The translations under genes were made by a program, and so were the position numbers. 64,000 bases of DNA, from positions 5,001 to 69,000 of the forward strand of contig NZ_ATXN01000003.1 of assembly GCF_000421705.1 (NCBI RefSeq), read 5' to 3'. Below, piece after piece: positions 29,260 to 38,178 of this stretch; the first letter of the stretch is position 1, and each line of letters opens with the position of its first letter. The stretch is from Brevundimonas naejangsanensis DSM 23858. GTDB lineage: Bacteria > Pseudomonadota > Alphaproteobacteria > Caulobacterales > Caulobacteraceae. The notes beneath the pieces are model-generated. The model saw nothing but the letters and a program-made list of their open reading frames with translations. It did not search any database and was not told where the DNA came from.

Positions 29260-30237
29260 GTGGATCGGCTCGATGCTATGCGTGTCTTCGTCCTCGTGGC
29301 GGAGGAACAAAGCTTCGCGGCCGCGGGGCGCCGGATTGGCCTTTCGCCGCCGGTCGTGACCCGCGCCGTAGCTGCGCTTGAGGACAGGCTGGGCGCGCGT
29401 CTGCTCACTCGCACAACCCGCAGCGTGCGTCTTACGGAAGCAGGCGCGCGCTTCCACGCGGATTGTCGGCGCATTCTGGCCGAGGTGGATGAGGCGGAGG
29501 CTTCGGCATTGGGGGCTCACGCCGAACCCCAAGGCCGGCTTGCGATCACCGCGCCAGCGATGTTCGGACGAACGTACATCGCCCCTCTTCTGATCGATTT
29601 CCTAAACCGCCACCGGGGAATCTCCGTGCAGTCCCTCTTCATCGATCGGGTTGTCGATCTCCTGGAGGAAGGCCAGGACGTGGCGATCCGGATTGGATCC
29701 CTGCCGGACTCGAGCCTCTCCGTCACGCGCTGCGGAAGCGTGCGCCACATGTTGTGCGCGGCTCCGACCTATCTGGCGCGCGCCGGTTCGCCGGAACGGC
29801 TCCCCGATCTTGAAGAGATGGACACGATTGAGTTTGCTTCGGGCCCGCCGCCGGGTCGGTGGACCTTTACGGTGGAGGGACGAACCCAGCAGGTCCGCCT
29901 GAACGCCCGCTTGATCACCAATGCGGCGGAAGCTGCGATCGCGGCCTCGATCGCCGGGTGCGGTATCGTCCGGGTGCTGTCTTATCAGGTCGCAGAACAT
30001 CTGCGCGCGGGGCGGCTGGAGGTTGTGCTTCCGCAGTTCGAGCCGCCGCCGTCGCCGGTGCAGATCGTCCATGCGGAAGGACGACGCGCGAGCGCCAAAT
30101 TGAGAACCTTCGTCGATTTCGCGGCCGCCCGGCTGCGGACGACGCCCGAGCTGAACGAGCCGCAGCCGGATGCCGGGGGCGGGTTTGGCCCATGTGGCGT
30201 CGGAGTCGGACGCATCGGAGCGGCAGGTCCAAGCTAG
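29260..30237 (+). CDS. LysR-family transcriptional regulator
   Basis: 325 residues from a GTG start. Winged helix at the N-terminus (DRLDAMRVFVLVAEEQSFAA, then LSPPVVTRAVAALEDRLG) and an effector domain of the CrgA/AaeR-like group. The last 30 residues (PQPDAGGGFGPCGVGVGR) look like non-conserved extension. It is divergent from the reductase-hydrolase pair, which it probably controls. The AT-rich GCAATGAACTATTGCATATT around 29226-29245 in the gap contains ATGCAATA-type half-sites. Confidence 0.87.
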   Translation: MDRLDAMRVFVLVAEEQSFAAAGRRIGLSPPVVTRAVAALEDRLGARLLTRTTRSVRLTEAGARFHADCRRILAEVDEAEASALGAHAEPQGRLAITAPAMFGRTYIAPLLIDFLNRHRGISVQSLFIDRVVDLLEEGQDVAIRIGSLPDSSLSVTRCGSVRHMLCAAPTYLARAGSPERLPDLEEMDTIEFASGPPPGRWTFTVEGRTQQVRLNARLITNAAEAAIAASIAGCGIVRVLSYQVAEHLRAGRLEVVLPQFEPPPSPVQIVHAEGRRASAKLRTFVDFAAARLRTTPELNEPQPDAGGGFGPCGVGVGRIGAAGPS

Positions 30238-30314
30238 GCTGATCACCCGAGTGTCGCCTTCTCGGCCGTACGGCGATGTCTGGTCCTGACGCAACCCTGA
30301 CACCGCGCTGCCCG

Positions 30315-30516
30315 CCAACTCCGCTTGAGGAACGCGTGCGGCGGATGCGCTTCGGCATCGGCATGAACACCGACCACGCCCTGGAAGAGGTGGAGCAGCA
30401 GTTCCCAGTCACGCGCGAACGCATCCCTCGGATCGAAGCCAAGGCCCTGTGCAAGCTGAAGCCCCCCCCCCCCCCCCCCCCGCTAGCGGAAGCTGCGGAG
30501 TTTCCTGGACAGCTGA
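30315..30516 (+). pseudogene. rpoD: 3' fragment of rpoD (sigma-70 region 4)
   Basis: [18 protein letters not shown] and [20 protein letters not shown] are the nearly invariant region 4 of housekeeping sigma-70. Everything before residue ~600 of rpoD is missing. After KLK the sequence is replaced by 20 cytosines, and the genuine last residues RKLRSFLDS with stop appear in another frame (30487-30516). Several normally fixed residues are changed (IP for IR, LCKLK for LRKLK). It cannot act as a sigma factor. The original terminator is retained just downstream, so this is a broken 3' copy of a chromosomal gene. Confidence 0.85.
30462..30481 (+). repeat. Poly-C tract of 20
   Basis: An uninterrupted run of 20 cytosines replaces about 14 bases of the rpoD tail. 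Such runs are rare and unstable; they arise by slippage, act as phase-variation switches in some bacteria, or result from assembly or sequencing problems. The frame after the run contains a TAG, so no length change restores the sigma factor. Confidence 0.9.
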
Positions 30517-30540
30517 GCCGGGGTGCCGGACGACAGAAGG

Positions 30541-30571
30541 AAAGGGCGGCTTCGACGGGCCGCCCTTTTTT
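30541..30571. terminator. Rho-independent terminator
   Basis: GGGCGGC and GCCGCCC form a 7-bp stem around TTCGACGG, with AAA before and TTTTTT after it. It can terminate the rpoD fragment on the plus strand and, thanks to the flanking A-run, perhaps the DUF2798 gene from the other side. Confidence 0.85.
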
Positions 30572-30578
30572 CTTGGCC

Positions 30579-30842
30579 TCAGCCCTGCGCGGGCTTGACG
30601 ATCAGGCCGACGATGCGGCGCACCACCGGCAGGATCAGCAGCAAGGTGGGGAAGGCGACCAGCCAGGACAGGCCCCAAGCGGACATCCAAGTTGAGGCGA
30701 AGGCCGGAGTGAAGCCCAGGCTGCGGGCGGTGGCGATGGCGGAGACGACGAAAGTCATCAGCAGCGACAGGACCAGCGGGGTCGCCACGGCGCCGTAGCG
30801 CGCGGGGAGGCGGCGAAGAGTGATGAAGGTGGGGTAGCTCAT
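30579..30842 (-). CDS. DUF2798 small membrane protein
   Basis: 87 residues with two membrane helices (about 19-42 and 53-78). [20 protein letters not shown] and [17 protein letters not shown] match the DUF2798 pattern. Function unknown. The stop lies next to the bidirectional terminator. Confidence 0.75.
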   Translation of the reverse strand: MSYPTFITLRRLPARYGAVATPLVLSLLMTFVVSAIATARSLGFTPAFASTWMSAWGLSWLVAFPTLLLILPVVRRIVGLIVKPAQG

Positions 30843-31350
30843 TTGAAAGCAGTCTCATCAATGAGGTCGTCGGCCTTGTGCATCCGCCCGATGAACGGGA
30901 TGTTCCGGCCGAGACCGGAGGATGCGTTGCCTGACGTGAGACGCTTACGATCTTCTTGAGGAAGATGAGGATAGCTTAACGCACTCGGCCTCCCAACTCA
31001 ACGTCATTGAATGGTTCATCACGCTGTTATTGCACCTAAACCGCTGCGTTCTCGGGCCGCGCCGAGAAGCAAGCCGCACCGGCGACTGCTCCCAACAGCT
31101 AGTCGCGAGCTTTGATCAGCGACGGCTGACTAAAGCCAAGGGGGAGTCGCTCGTTGCGCCGTGTGTTTGGCGACGCCGTCTCTGGCTCGGACCCCAAGCT
31201 TTCCTAGGTCTGCTTCCAGGAGCCAAGTCCCCGTAGCTCACGCTGCGGGGGTCCTGCTTTCTAGGCCAGCCCCCCAGCGCGCCAGCAGCGCCTTCGCCCT
31301 GTGGGGTGCGACTGCTTAGGCGCCAATGCGATGCCGCCCCGCAAGCCCTT
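30843..31350. other. Intergenic stretch between DUF2798 gene and prpB
   Basis: About 500 bases without a convincing gene. A hairpin CCCCGTAGC (31229-31237) / GCTGCGGGG (31242-31250), with one G-T pair and a TCAC loop, lies about 100 bases beyond the prpB stop and is followed by a T-rich GTCCTGCTTT on the plus strand. On the minus strand there is no T-run, so it is a weak terminator candidate for the prp operon. Confidence 0.4.
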
Positions 31351-32274
31351 TCAACCGACCTGAGGCATGCCCTGGGGCACGACGGTCTTGATGATGCTGG
31401 CGTCCAGTTCCTCGAAGTCGTGCAGGCCGATGACGTCGTAGAGTTCCTGACGGGTCTGCATCCGGTCGACGTACTTATGCGTGCCGCCGTTGTCGGCGAT
31501 CGAGGCGTAGAGTTCGGCCTGCGCCTTGTTGGCGGCGCGCAGCGAAGACACCGGCCAGATCACCATCTTATAGCCCATCTCCTCGAATTCCTTCGCGGTG
31601 TAGAAGGGCGTCTTGCCGAACTCGGTCATGTTGGCCAGCAGCGGCACGTTCGGCAGGGCCCTGGCGAACTTCTCGAACATCTCGCGGGTGTTCAGCGCTT
31701 CGGGGAAGATGGCGTCGGCGCCGGCGTCCACATACATCTTGGCCCGGTCGACGGCGGCGTCAAAGCCCTCGACCCCGGCGGCGTCGGTGCGCGCCATGAT
31801 GACGATATCGCGGCTGGCCTTTTTCGCGGCGGCGACCTTGGCGGCCATGTCCAGCGCCGGGACCAGGTTCTTGCCGTTCAGATGCCCGCACTTCTTGGGC
31901 AGGATCTGGTCTTCCAGATGGACCGCGCCCGCACCCGCGTCCTCGAAGGTGCGGACCATGTGCATGACGTTCAGCACCTCGCCATAGCCCGTGTCGCCGT
32001 CCACCAGCAGGGGCAGGCCGCTGGAGCACGCGATCTGGCGGATGAAGAAGGCGACCTCGTCCACAGTGATGATACCGAGATCGGGCAGGCCCATGGAGGC
32101 GGTCATCGCCGCGCCCGACAGATACAGGCCGTCAAAGCCCGCCAGCTTGGCCTGCTTCGCCGCCTGACCGTTGTGGGCGCCCGGCAGTTGCCAGATGCCG
32201 GGGCGAGCCAGCGCCGCGCGGAAGCGCTTCCCGGCGGATTCGGTCGGCAGGTCGTCGGCGACGAGATAGGGCAT
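31351..32274 (-). CDS. prpB: 2-methylisocitrate lyase
   Basis: 307 residues, the usual length. The active-site loop KKCGH is at 127-131, the metal-binding VDGDTGYG at 91-98, and MARTDA follows in the middle. The enzyme splits 2-methylisocitrate into pyruvate and succinate, the last step of the methylcitrate cycle. It is the third gene of a minus-strand operon after the thioesterase and prpC, 25 bases from the latter. Confidence 0.96.
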   Translation of the reverse strand: MPYLVADDLPTESAGKRFRAALARPGIWQLPGAHNGQAAKQAKLAGFDGLYLSGAAMTASMGLPDLGIITVDEVAFFIRQIACSSGLPLLVDGDTGYGEVLNVMHMVRTFEDAGAGAVHLEDQILPKKCGHLNGKNLVPALDMAAKVAAAKKASRDIVIMARTDAAGVEGFDAAVDRAKMYVDAGADAIFPEALNTREMFEKFARALPNVPLLANMTEFGKTPFYTAKEFEEMGYKMVIWPVSSLRAANKAQAELYASIADNGGTHKYVDRMQTRQELYDVIGLHDFEELDASIIKTVVPQGMPQVG

Positions 32275-32299
32275 GGGGACTCTCTTCAGAATTCGGGAT

Positions 32300-33457
32300 T
32301 CAGGCGCGTTCGGCCAGGGGCGCGAACTTCAGGTTCTCGGGGCCGTCATAGTTGGCCGAAGGGCGGATGATTTTGTTGTCGATGCGCTGTTCGATCACGT
32401 GGGCGGACCAGCCGGTGGTGCGCGAGATCACGAACAGGGGGGTGAACATGGCCGTGGGCACGCCCATCATGTGATAGGAGACGGCCGAGAACCAATCGAG
32501 GTTCGGGAACATCTTCTTGGCGTCCATCATGACGGTCTCGATGCGTTCGGCGATGTCGTACATCTTCATCGAACCGGCTTCTTCCGACAGCTGTTTCGCC
32601 ACGCGCTTGATGACCACGTTGCGCGGGTCCGAGATCGTATAGACCGGGTGGCCGAAGCCGATGATGACCTCCTTGGCCTCCATGCGGCGACGGATGTCGG
32701 CCTCAGCCGCGTCGGCGTCGGCGTAGCGTTTCTGGATTTCGAAGGCGACCTCATTGGCGCCGCCGTGCTTGGGCCCGCGCAGGGCGCCGATGGCCCCGGC
32801 GATGCAGGAGAACATGTCCGAACCGGTCCCGGCGATGACGCGGGCGGTGAAGGTCGAGGCGTTGAACTCATGCTCGGCGTAGAGGATCAGCGAGGTGTGC
32901 ATCGCTCGCACCCAGCCCTCGGACGGCGGCGTCCCGTGCAGCAGGTGCAGGAAGTGGCCGCCGATGGAATCGTCATCCGTCTCGACCTCGATGCGGCGGC
33001 CGTTCTGGCTGAAGTGATGCCAATAGAGCAGCATCGACCCCAGCGAAGCCAGCAGTCGGTCGGCGATGTCGCGCGCGGCCGGGTGGTTGTGGTCGTGGGC
33101 CTCGGGCAGGGCGCAGCCCAGCGCCGAGACGCCGGTGCGCATGACGTCCATCGGGTGGGCGGCGGCGGGCACCGTCTCCAGCGCCGACTTCACCGCCGCA
33201 GGCAGGCCGCGCAGGGCCTTCAGCTTGGCCTTATAGGCTTTCAGCTGAGCCGCGTTCGGCAGAGATCCGTGGATCAGCAGGTGGGCGATTTCCTCGAACT
33301 CGCTGGTCTCGGCGAAGTCCATGATGTCATAGCCGCGATAGTGCAGGTCGTTGCCCGAGCGACCGACGGTGCACAGGCTGGTGTTGCCCGCCAGCACGCC
33401 GGACAGGGCGACGGACTTCTTCGGCTTCACGCCTTGTGCGAGAACGGGTTCGGTCAT
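32300..33457 (-). CDS. prpC: 2-methylcitrate synthase
   Basis: 385 residues of the short citrate-synthase type. Catalytic His in HGGANEVAF (about 233) and [13 protein letters not shown] (about 268-280) with its His, plus the C-terminal Asp region, are visible. The N-terminal [18 protein letters not shown] is typical of PrpC rather than GltA. It condenses propionyl-CoA with oxaloacetate. Translation starts 12 bases after the thioesterase stop. Confidence 0.95.
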   Translation of the reverse strand: MTEPVLAQGVKPKKSVALSGVLAGNTSLCTVGRSGNDLHYRGYDIMDFAETSEFEEIAHLLIHGSLPNAAQLKAYKAKLKALRGLPAAVKSALETVPAAAHPMDVMRTGVSALGCALPEAHDHNHPAARDIADRLLASLGSMLLYWHHFSQNGRRIEVETDDDSIGGHFLHLLHGTPPSEGWVRAMHTSLILYAEHEFNASTFTARVIAGTGSDMFSCIAGAIGALRGPKHGGANEVAFEIQKRYADADAAEADIRRRMEAKEVIIGFGHPVYTISDPRNVVIKRVAKQLSEEAGSMKMYDIAERIETVMMDAKKMFPNLDWFSAVSYHMMGVPTAMFTPLFVISRTTGWSAHVIEQRIDNKIIRPSANYDGPENLKFAPLAERA

Positions 33458-33468
33458 GGGATGCCTCT

Positions 33469-33873
33469 TCAGCAGTGAAGATCGGAACGGGATGCGATGG
33501 GGACAGGACGGCCGTCGGCGTCGACGGCGACCATTTCAAAGCGGCCGCTGAGGGCCGGGCGCCGGACGCCGGTGGACAGCGTCTCGGCGACCCCCTCGAC
33601 CAGCACGGTTAGGGACGAGCGGCCGACCCGGACGACGCGCGCCGACAGGTCCAGCAGTTCGCCGACGCGGACTGGGGTGTGGAAGTCGGTCGCCTCGGAG
33701 CGGGCCATGACGACGTCGCCGCGCGCCCTGCGGCTGGCGGCGACGAAGGCGGCCTTGGACAGCAGGGCCAGCCCTGCGCCTGCGAACAGGGCGCCGTAGT
33801 GGTTGGCCTGGTCCGGGAAGACCATCTCCGCAAAGCGGGTCTCTTCATTGGGCAGCAGAGTCGGCGGCGACAT
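33469..33873 (-). CDS. Hotdog-fold acyl-CoA thioesterase
   Basis: 134 residues forming a single hotdog domain of the YciA/BACH group: [21 protein letters not shown] (about 18-38) with the Asn-His active region and [21 protein letters not shown] beta-strand (about 57-71). It hydrolyses acyl-CoA. It is the first gene of the prpC-prpB operon, an unusual companion. It may relieve propionyl-CoA build-up by returning free CoA when the cycle is slow. Confidence 0.85.
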   Translation of the reverse strand: MSPPTLLPNEETRFAEMVFPDQANHYGALFAGAGLALLSKAAFVAASRRARGDVVMARSEATDFHTPVRVGELLDLSARVVRVGRSSLTVLVEGVAETLSTGVRRPALSGRFEMVAVDADGRPVPIASRSDLHC

Positions 33874-33981
33874 GGGGCCTCAGGGCGGCGGTGGATCCGC
33901 GTCGCCCTGAAATATTCACGCTTTCGCTCGCTGATTAAGGACTGAAAAAGCGGAAAACAGCCAAGCGGAAGATGCAAAGCT

Positions 33982-33999
33982 GTAAAAGCTGCAAAATGC
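33982..33999 (+). promoter_or_regulatory. Likely PrpR-binding site 1
   Basis: GTAAAAGCTGCAAAATGC matches 16 of 18 bases of the site directly before the prpR start (38161-38178). It contains the TGCAAA core known for RamB/PrpR/PccR regulators. A further TGCAAA is at 33973-33978. It lies in the 361-base gap between the divergent thioesterase-prpCB and acnD-prpF operons. Confidence 0.7.
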
Positions 34000-34052
34000 G
34001 GTCCGGTGCTGCGAGCAACAAGTGACAGGCAGCCTTGATCTGCTGACCGGTA

Positions 34053-34070
34053 GTTTTGCAGCATTTGCAG
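34053..34070 (-). promoter_or_regulatory. Likely PrpR-binding site 2, inverted
   Basis: GTTTTGCAGCATTTGCAG carries two TTTGCA-type cores on the opposite strand relative to site 1, 53 bases away. A pair of oppositely oriented sites suits control of both divergent operons. Confidence 0.5.
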
Positions 34071-34234
34071 ATTTACATGGCGGCATTCACAAGTCTCCGC
34101 CTTTTCAGCCGTTCACCTGAAGGCGGCAGGGTCGGATAAGGGGCGCACGTCTGCGCATGGGATGCGGCTGCCGGTTTGATCCGGCGCTGAACGCCGCCCG
34201 GCGCGGCCTCATGCAAGCAGGGACATCCGCGCTG

Positions 34235-36859
34235 ATGAATACCGATTACCGCAGGCGGCTGCTGGGCACGCCCTTCGACTATTTCGACACGCGCGCCGCC
34301 GTCCACGCCATCCAGCCGGGCGCCTATGACCGACTGCCCTATGTGTCGCGGGTGCTGGCCGAGCAACTGGTGCGCCGCTGCGATCCCGAGCAACTGACTG
34401 ACGCCCTGACCCAGATCGTCGAAGGGCGTCGGGATCTGGACTTCCCCTGGTATCCGGCGCGCGTCGTCTGTCACGACATTCTGGGCCAGACGGCGCTGGT
34501 CGATCTGGCGGGTCTGCGCGACGCTATCGCAGCGCAGGGCGGCGATCCGGCCAAGGTCAATCCGGTGGTGCCGACCCAGTTGATCGTCGACCACTCGCTG
34601 GCGGTCGAACATGGCGGCTTCGACCCTGACGCCTTTGAAAAGAACCGCGCGGTCGAGGATCGCCGCAACGAGGACCGCTTCCACTTCATCGAATGGAGCA
34701 AGCGCGCCTTCGAGAACGTCGACGTCATCCCGGCGGGCAACGGCATCATGCACCAGATCAATCTGGAGAAGATGTCGCCGGTGGTTCAGGTGCGCGAGGG
34801 CGTGGCCTTCCCCGACACCTGCGTGGGCACCGACAGCCACACGCCGCACGTCGACGCCCTGGGCGTCATCGCCGTCGGCGTCGGCGGGCTGGAGGCTGAG
34901 ACGGTCATGCTGGGCCGGGCCTCGATGATGCGGCTGCCCGACATCGTCGGCGTCAAGCTGACCGGGCGCCGCGCGCCGGGCATCACGGCGACCGACATCG
35001 TTCTGGCCCTGACCGAGTTCCTGCGCGGGCAGAAGGTGGTCGGCGCATGGCTGGAGTTCTTCGGCGAGGGGGCCGACAGCCTGTCGATCGGCGACCGGGC
35101 GACCATCTCCAACATGTGCCCGGAATACGGGGCCACGGCGGCGATGTTCTACATCGACCAGCAGACCATCGACTATCTGAAGCTGACCGGCCGCGAGCCG
35201 GATCAGGTGGCGCTGGTCGAGACCTACGCCCGCACCACCGGCCTGTGGGGCGAGGCGCTGAAAACCGCCGAATATGAGCGGGTGCTGACGTTCGACCTGT
35301 CCAGCGTCGAGCGCAATCTGGCCGGGCCGTCCAACCCACACCGGCGCTTGCCCACATCCGCCCTGAAAGAGCGCGGCGTCGCCGTGGGCCTGGCCGAGGC
35401 GCAGGCCGAAGAGCGCGATGGCCTGCTGCCCGACGGCGCTGTCATCATCGCCGCCATCACCAGCTGCACCAACACCTCCAACCCGCGCAACGTCGTGGCG
35501 GCGGGCCTGCTGGCCCAGAAGGCCAACGCCCTGGGCCTGACGCGCAAGCCGTGGGTCAAGTCATCCTTCGCGCCGGGGTCGAAGGTGGCGCGGCTGTATC
35601 TGGAAGAGGCTGGCCTGTTGTCGGAGCTGGAGACGCTGGGATTCGGCATCGTCGCCTTCGCCTGCACCACCTGCAACGGCATGTCCGGCGCCCTCGATCC
35701 GGCCATCCAGCAGGAGATCATCGACCGCGACCTCTATTCCACCGCCGTCCTGTCGGGGAACCGCAATTTCGATGGCCGCATCCACCCCTACGCCAAACAG
35801 GCCTTCCTCGCCTCGCCGCCGCTGGTGGTGGCCTATGCGCTGGCCGGGACGGTGCGCTTCGATATCGAGCAGGACGTGCTGGGCGTGGTCGGCGGCCGCG
35901 AAATCCGCCTGAAGGACCTGTGGCCCTCGGACGAGGAGATCGACGCCGTGGTCGCCGCCTCGGTCAAGCCGGAGCAGTTCCGCGCGGTCTATGAGCCGAT
36001 GTTCGGGGCGCGCCGCGGCGGCGGGGTCAGCGTCAGCCCCCTGTATGACTGGCGCCCCCAGTCGACTTATATCCGCCGCCCGCCCTATTGGGATGTCGAA
36101 GGGGTCGGCGCTCTGGCCGCCAATCCGCGCACGCTGACGGGGATGCGGCCGCTGGCGATCCTGCCGGACAACATCACCACCGACCACCTGTCGCCGTCCA
36201 ACGCCATCCTGCCTGCCTCGGCGGCGGGGGAATACCTGACGCGGATGGGCGTGCCGGAGGAGGACTACAACTCCTACGCCACCCACCGAGGCGACCACCT
36301 GACCGCCATGCGCGCCACCTTCGCCAACCCCCAGCTGGTCAATGAGATGGTCGTTGTGGACGGGGTGGTGAAGAAGGGCTCCCTGACCCGCGTCGAACCG
36401 GACGGAAAGGTCATGCGCATGTGGGAGGCGATCGAGACCTATCTGGACCGCCGCCAGCCGCTGATCATCATCGCGGGCGCCGATTATGGGCAGGGCTCGT
36501 CGCGCGACTGGGCGGCCAAGGGCGTACGTCTGGCCGGGGTTGAGGCCATCGTCGCTGAGGGCTTCGAGCGCATCCACCGCACCAATCTGATCGGCATGGG
36601 CGTGCTGCCGCTGGAGTTCAAATCGGGCGTGACGCGCCTGACGCTGGGGCTGGACGGGACGGAGGCCTTCGATGTCACGGGCGAGCGCCGCCCCGGCGCC
36701 GACCTGATGCTGAGGATCCATCGCGCGACTGGCGAGACGGTCGAACTGCCCGTCACCTGTCGTCTGGACACGGCCGAAGAGGTGCTGATCTATGAGGCGG
36801 GGGGCGTGCTGCAGCGGTTCGCGCAGGACTTCCTCGCCGCAAAGTCGGAGGCCGCCTGA
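34235..36859 (+). CDS. acnD: Fe-S 2-methylcitrate dehydratase
   Basis: 874 residues from ATG 34235 (the frame is open from 34157). The three cysteines that hold the 4Fe-4S cluster are Cys411 (TSCTNTSNP), Cys477 and Cys480 (CTTCNG). The sequence is aconitase-like, but its start MNTDYRRRLLGTPFDYFDTR and the swivel domain at the C-terminus follow AcnD. It dehydrates 2-methylcitrate to a methylaconitate isomer that needs PrpF. prpF starts directly at the next base. Confidence 0.95.
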   Translation: MNTDYRRRLLGTPFDYFDTRAAVHAIQPGAYDRLPYVSRVLAEQLVRRCDPEQLTDALTQIVEGRRDLDFPWYPARVVCHDILGQTALVDLAGLRDAIAAQGGDPAKVNPVVPTQLIVDHSLAVEHGGFDPDAFEKNRAVEDRRNEDRFHFIEWSKRAFENVDVIPAGNGIMHQINLEKMSPVVQVREGVAFPDTCVGTDSHTPHVDALGVIAVGVGGLEAETVMLGRASMMRLPDIVGVKLTGRRAPGITATDIVLALTEFLRGQKVVGAWLEFFGEGADSLSIGDRATISNMCPEYGATAAMFYIDQQTIDYLKLTGREPDQVALVETYARTTGLWGEALKTAEYERVLTFDLSSVERNLAGPSNPHRRLPTSALKERGVAVGLAEAQAEERDGLLPDGAVIIAAITSCTNTSNPRNVVAAGLLAQKANALGLTRKPWVKSSFAPGSKVARLYLEEAGLLSELETLGFGIVAFACTTCNGMSGALDPAIQQEIIDRDLYSTAVLSGNRNFDGRIHPYAKQAFLASPPLVVAYALAGTVRFDIEQDVLGVVGGREIRLKDLWPSDEEIDAVVAASVKPEQFRAVYEPMFGARRGGGVSVSPLYDWRPQSTYIRRPPYWDVEGVGALAANPRTLTGMRPLAILPDNITTDHLSPSNAILPASAAGEYLTRMGVPEEDYNSYATHRGDHLTAMRATFANPQLVNEMVVVDGVVKKGSLTRVEPDGKVMRMWEAIETYLDRRQPLIIIAGADYGQGSSRDWAAKGVRLAGVEAIVAEGFERIHRTNLIGMGVLPLEFKSGVTRLTLGLDGTEAFDVTGERRPGADLMLRIHRATGETVELPVTCRLDTAEEVLIYEAGGVLQRFAQDFLAAKSEAA

Positions 36860-38062
36860 ATGTCGCGCCTGGCCCAGATCGCCATCCCCGCCACCTATAT
36901 GCGCGGCGGCACCTCAAAGGGCGTCTTCTTCCGGCTGGAAGACCTGCCCGAGGCGTGCCGCGTTCCGGGGCGGGCGCGCGACCGCCTGTTCCAGCGCGTG
37001 ATCGGCAGCCCCGATCCCTATGGCAAGCACACCGACGGCATGGGCGGGGCCACGTCCAGCACCAGCAAATGCGTGATCATCTCGCCCAGCGCGCGGCCCG
37101 ATCACGACGTCGACTATCTGTATGGGCAGGTGTCGATCGACACGGACTTCGTCGACTGGTCGGGCAACTGCGGCAACCTGTCGACGGCGGCGGGGGCCTT
37201 CGCCATCCACGCGGGCTATGTCCCGGTCGGGCCGGACGGGGTGCGCGCCGTGCGCATCTGGCAGGCCAATATCGGCAAGACCATCATCGCCCATGTGCCG
37301 GTCGCGGACGGCCGGGTGCAGGAGACGGGCGACTTTGAACTGGACGGCGTGACCTTCCCCGCGGCCGAGATCGTGCTGGAGTTCCTAGACCCCGCTGATG
37401 AGGGCGAGGATGGCGGCGCCATGTTCCCGACCGGCAATCTGATCGACGAACTGGACGTGCCGGAGGCGCTGGTCGCCGGCGGCAAGCTGAAGGTCACCCT
37501 GATCAACGCCGGCATTCCGACGATCTTCATCAATGCGGCGGACCTCGGCTATTCGGGGGCGGAGTTGCAGGGGGCGGTCAACGACGATCCGGCGGCGTTG
37601 AAGCGGCTTGAGGCCCTGCGCGCCATCGGCGCCGTGCGCATGGGGCTGATCGGTTCCGTCGGTGAGGCGGCGCGGCGCCAGCACACGCCCAAGATCGCCT
37701 TTGTCGCTCCGCCGGCGGATCATGTGACGTCCAGCGGCAAGGTGATTGCAGCGGACCAGATCGACCTGCTGGTCCGCGCCCTGTCGATGGGCAGGCTTCA
37801 TCACGCCATGATGGGGACGGCGGCGGTGGCCATCGGCGCGGCGGCGGCCGTGCCGGGCACTCTGGTCAATCTGGCGGCCGGGGGCGGCGAGCGTCGCTCG
37901 GTTCGCTTCGGCCATCCGTCGGGCGCACTGACGGTCGGGGCCGAGGCGCGTCAGACCGAGGGCGTCTGGACTGTGGAAAGGGCGATCATGAGCCGCAGCG
38001 CACGTCGCCTGATGGAGGGGCGCATTCTGGTCCCGGCCGGGTCGTTCGACGCGGGGAACTGA
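36860..38062 (+). CDS. prpF: 2-methylaconitate isomerase
   Basis: 400 residues of the diaminopimelate-epimerase-like fold. MRGGTSKGVFF (about 14-24), GGATSSTSKCVI with Cys (about 63-74) and SGNCGNLSTAAGAFA (about 99-113) with Cys are PrpF signatures. It turns the trans isomer made by AcnD into cis-2-methylaconitate. Its start touches the acnD stop (TGA-ATG), so they are co-translated. The acnD-prpF pair replaces PrpD, which is absent. Confidence 0.95.
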   Translation: MSRLAQIAIPATYMRGGTSKGVFFRLEDLPEACRVPGRARDRLFQRVIGSPDPYGKHTDGMGGATSSTSKCVIISPSARPDHDVDYLYGQVSIDTDFVDWSGNCGNLSTAAGAFAIHAGYVPVGPDGVRAVRIWQANIGKTIIAHVPVADGRVQETGDFELDGVTFPAAEIVLEFLDPADEGEDGGAMFPTGNLIDELDVPEALVAGGKLKVTLINAGIPTIFINAADLGYSGAELQGAVNDDPAALKRLEALRAIGAVRMGLIGSVGEAARRQHTPKIAFVAPPADHVTSSGKVIAADQIDLLVRALSMGRLHHAMMGTAAVAIGAAAAVPGTLVNLAAGGGERRSVRFGHPSGALTVGAEARQTEGVWTVERAIMSRSARRLMEGRILVPAGSFDAGN

Positions 38063-38160
38063 GCCGTTCTTGCGCGGCCAGGATATTTGCAATATTCACA
38101 TAAAGTGCTGATTGTTCGCGATTTATCGCGCAAATATTGTCAATATCGCCAGCTCGATCT

Positions 38161-38178
38161 GTAAAAGTTGCAAAATAC
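38161..38178 (+). promoter_or_regulatory. Likely PrpR autoregulatory site
   Basis: GTAAAAGTTGCAAAATAC ends at the base before the prpR ATG and shares 16 of 18 positions with the site at 33982. Two further related cores, ATTTGCAATATT (38085-38096) and GCAAATATTG (38130-38139), lie upstream. Binding here would block transcription or leave little leader, a typical autorepression layout. Confidence 0.65.

Noticed and set aside
31221..31260. Possible small RNA or tRNA-like fold after prpB
   Set aside because: Only a single 9-bp stem is present; no tRNA loops or known sRNA features.
32273..33478. 401-codon plus-strand frame opposite prpC
   Set aside because: Mirror of a clear methylcitrate synthase gene; no recognisable domain.
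34073..35341. 422-codon minus-strand frame opposite acnD
   Set aside because: Shadow of acnD, which has all cluster ligands in its own frame.
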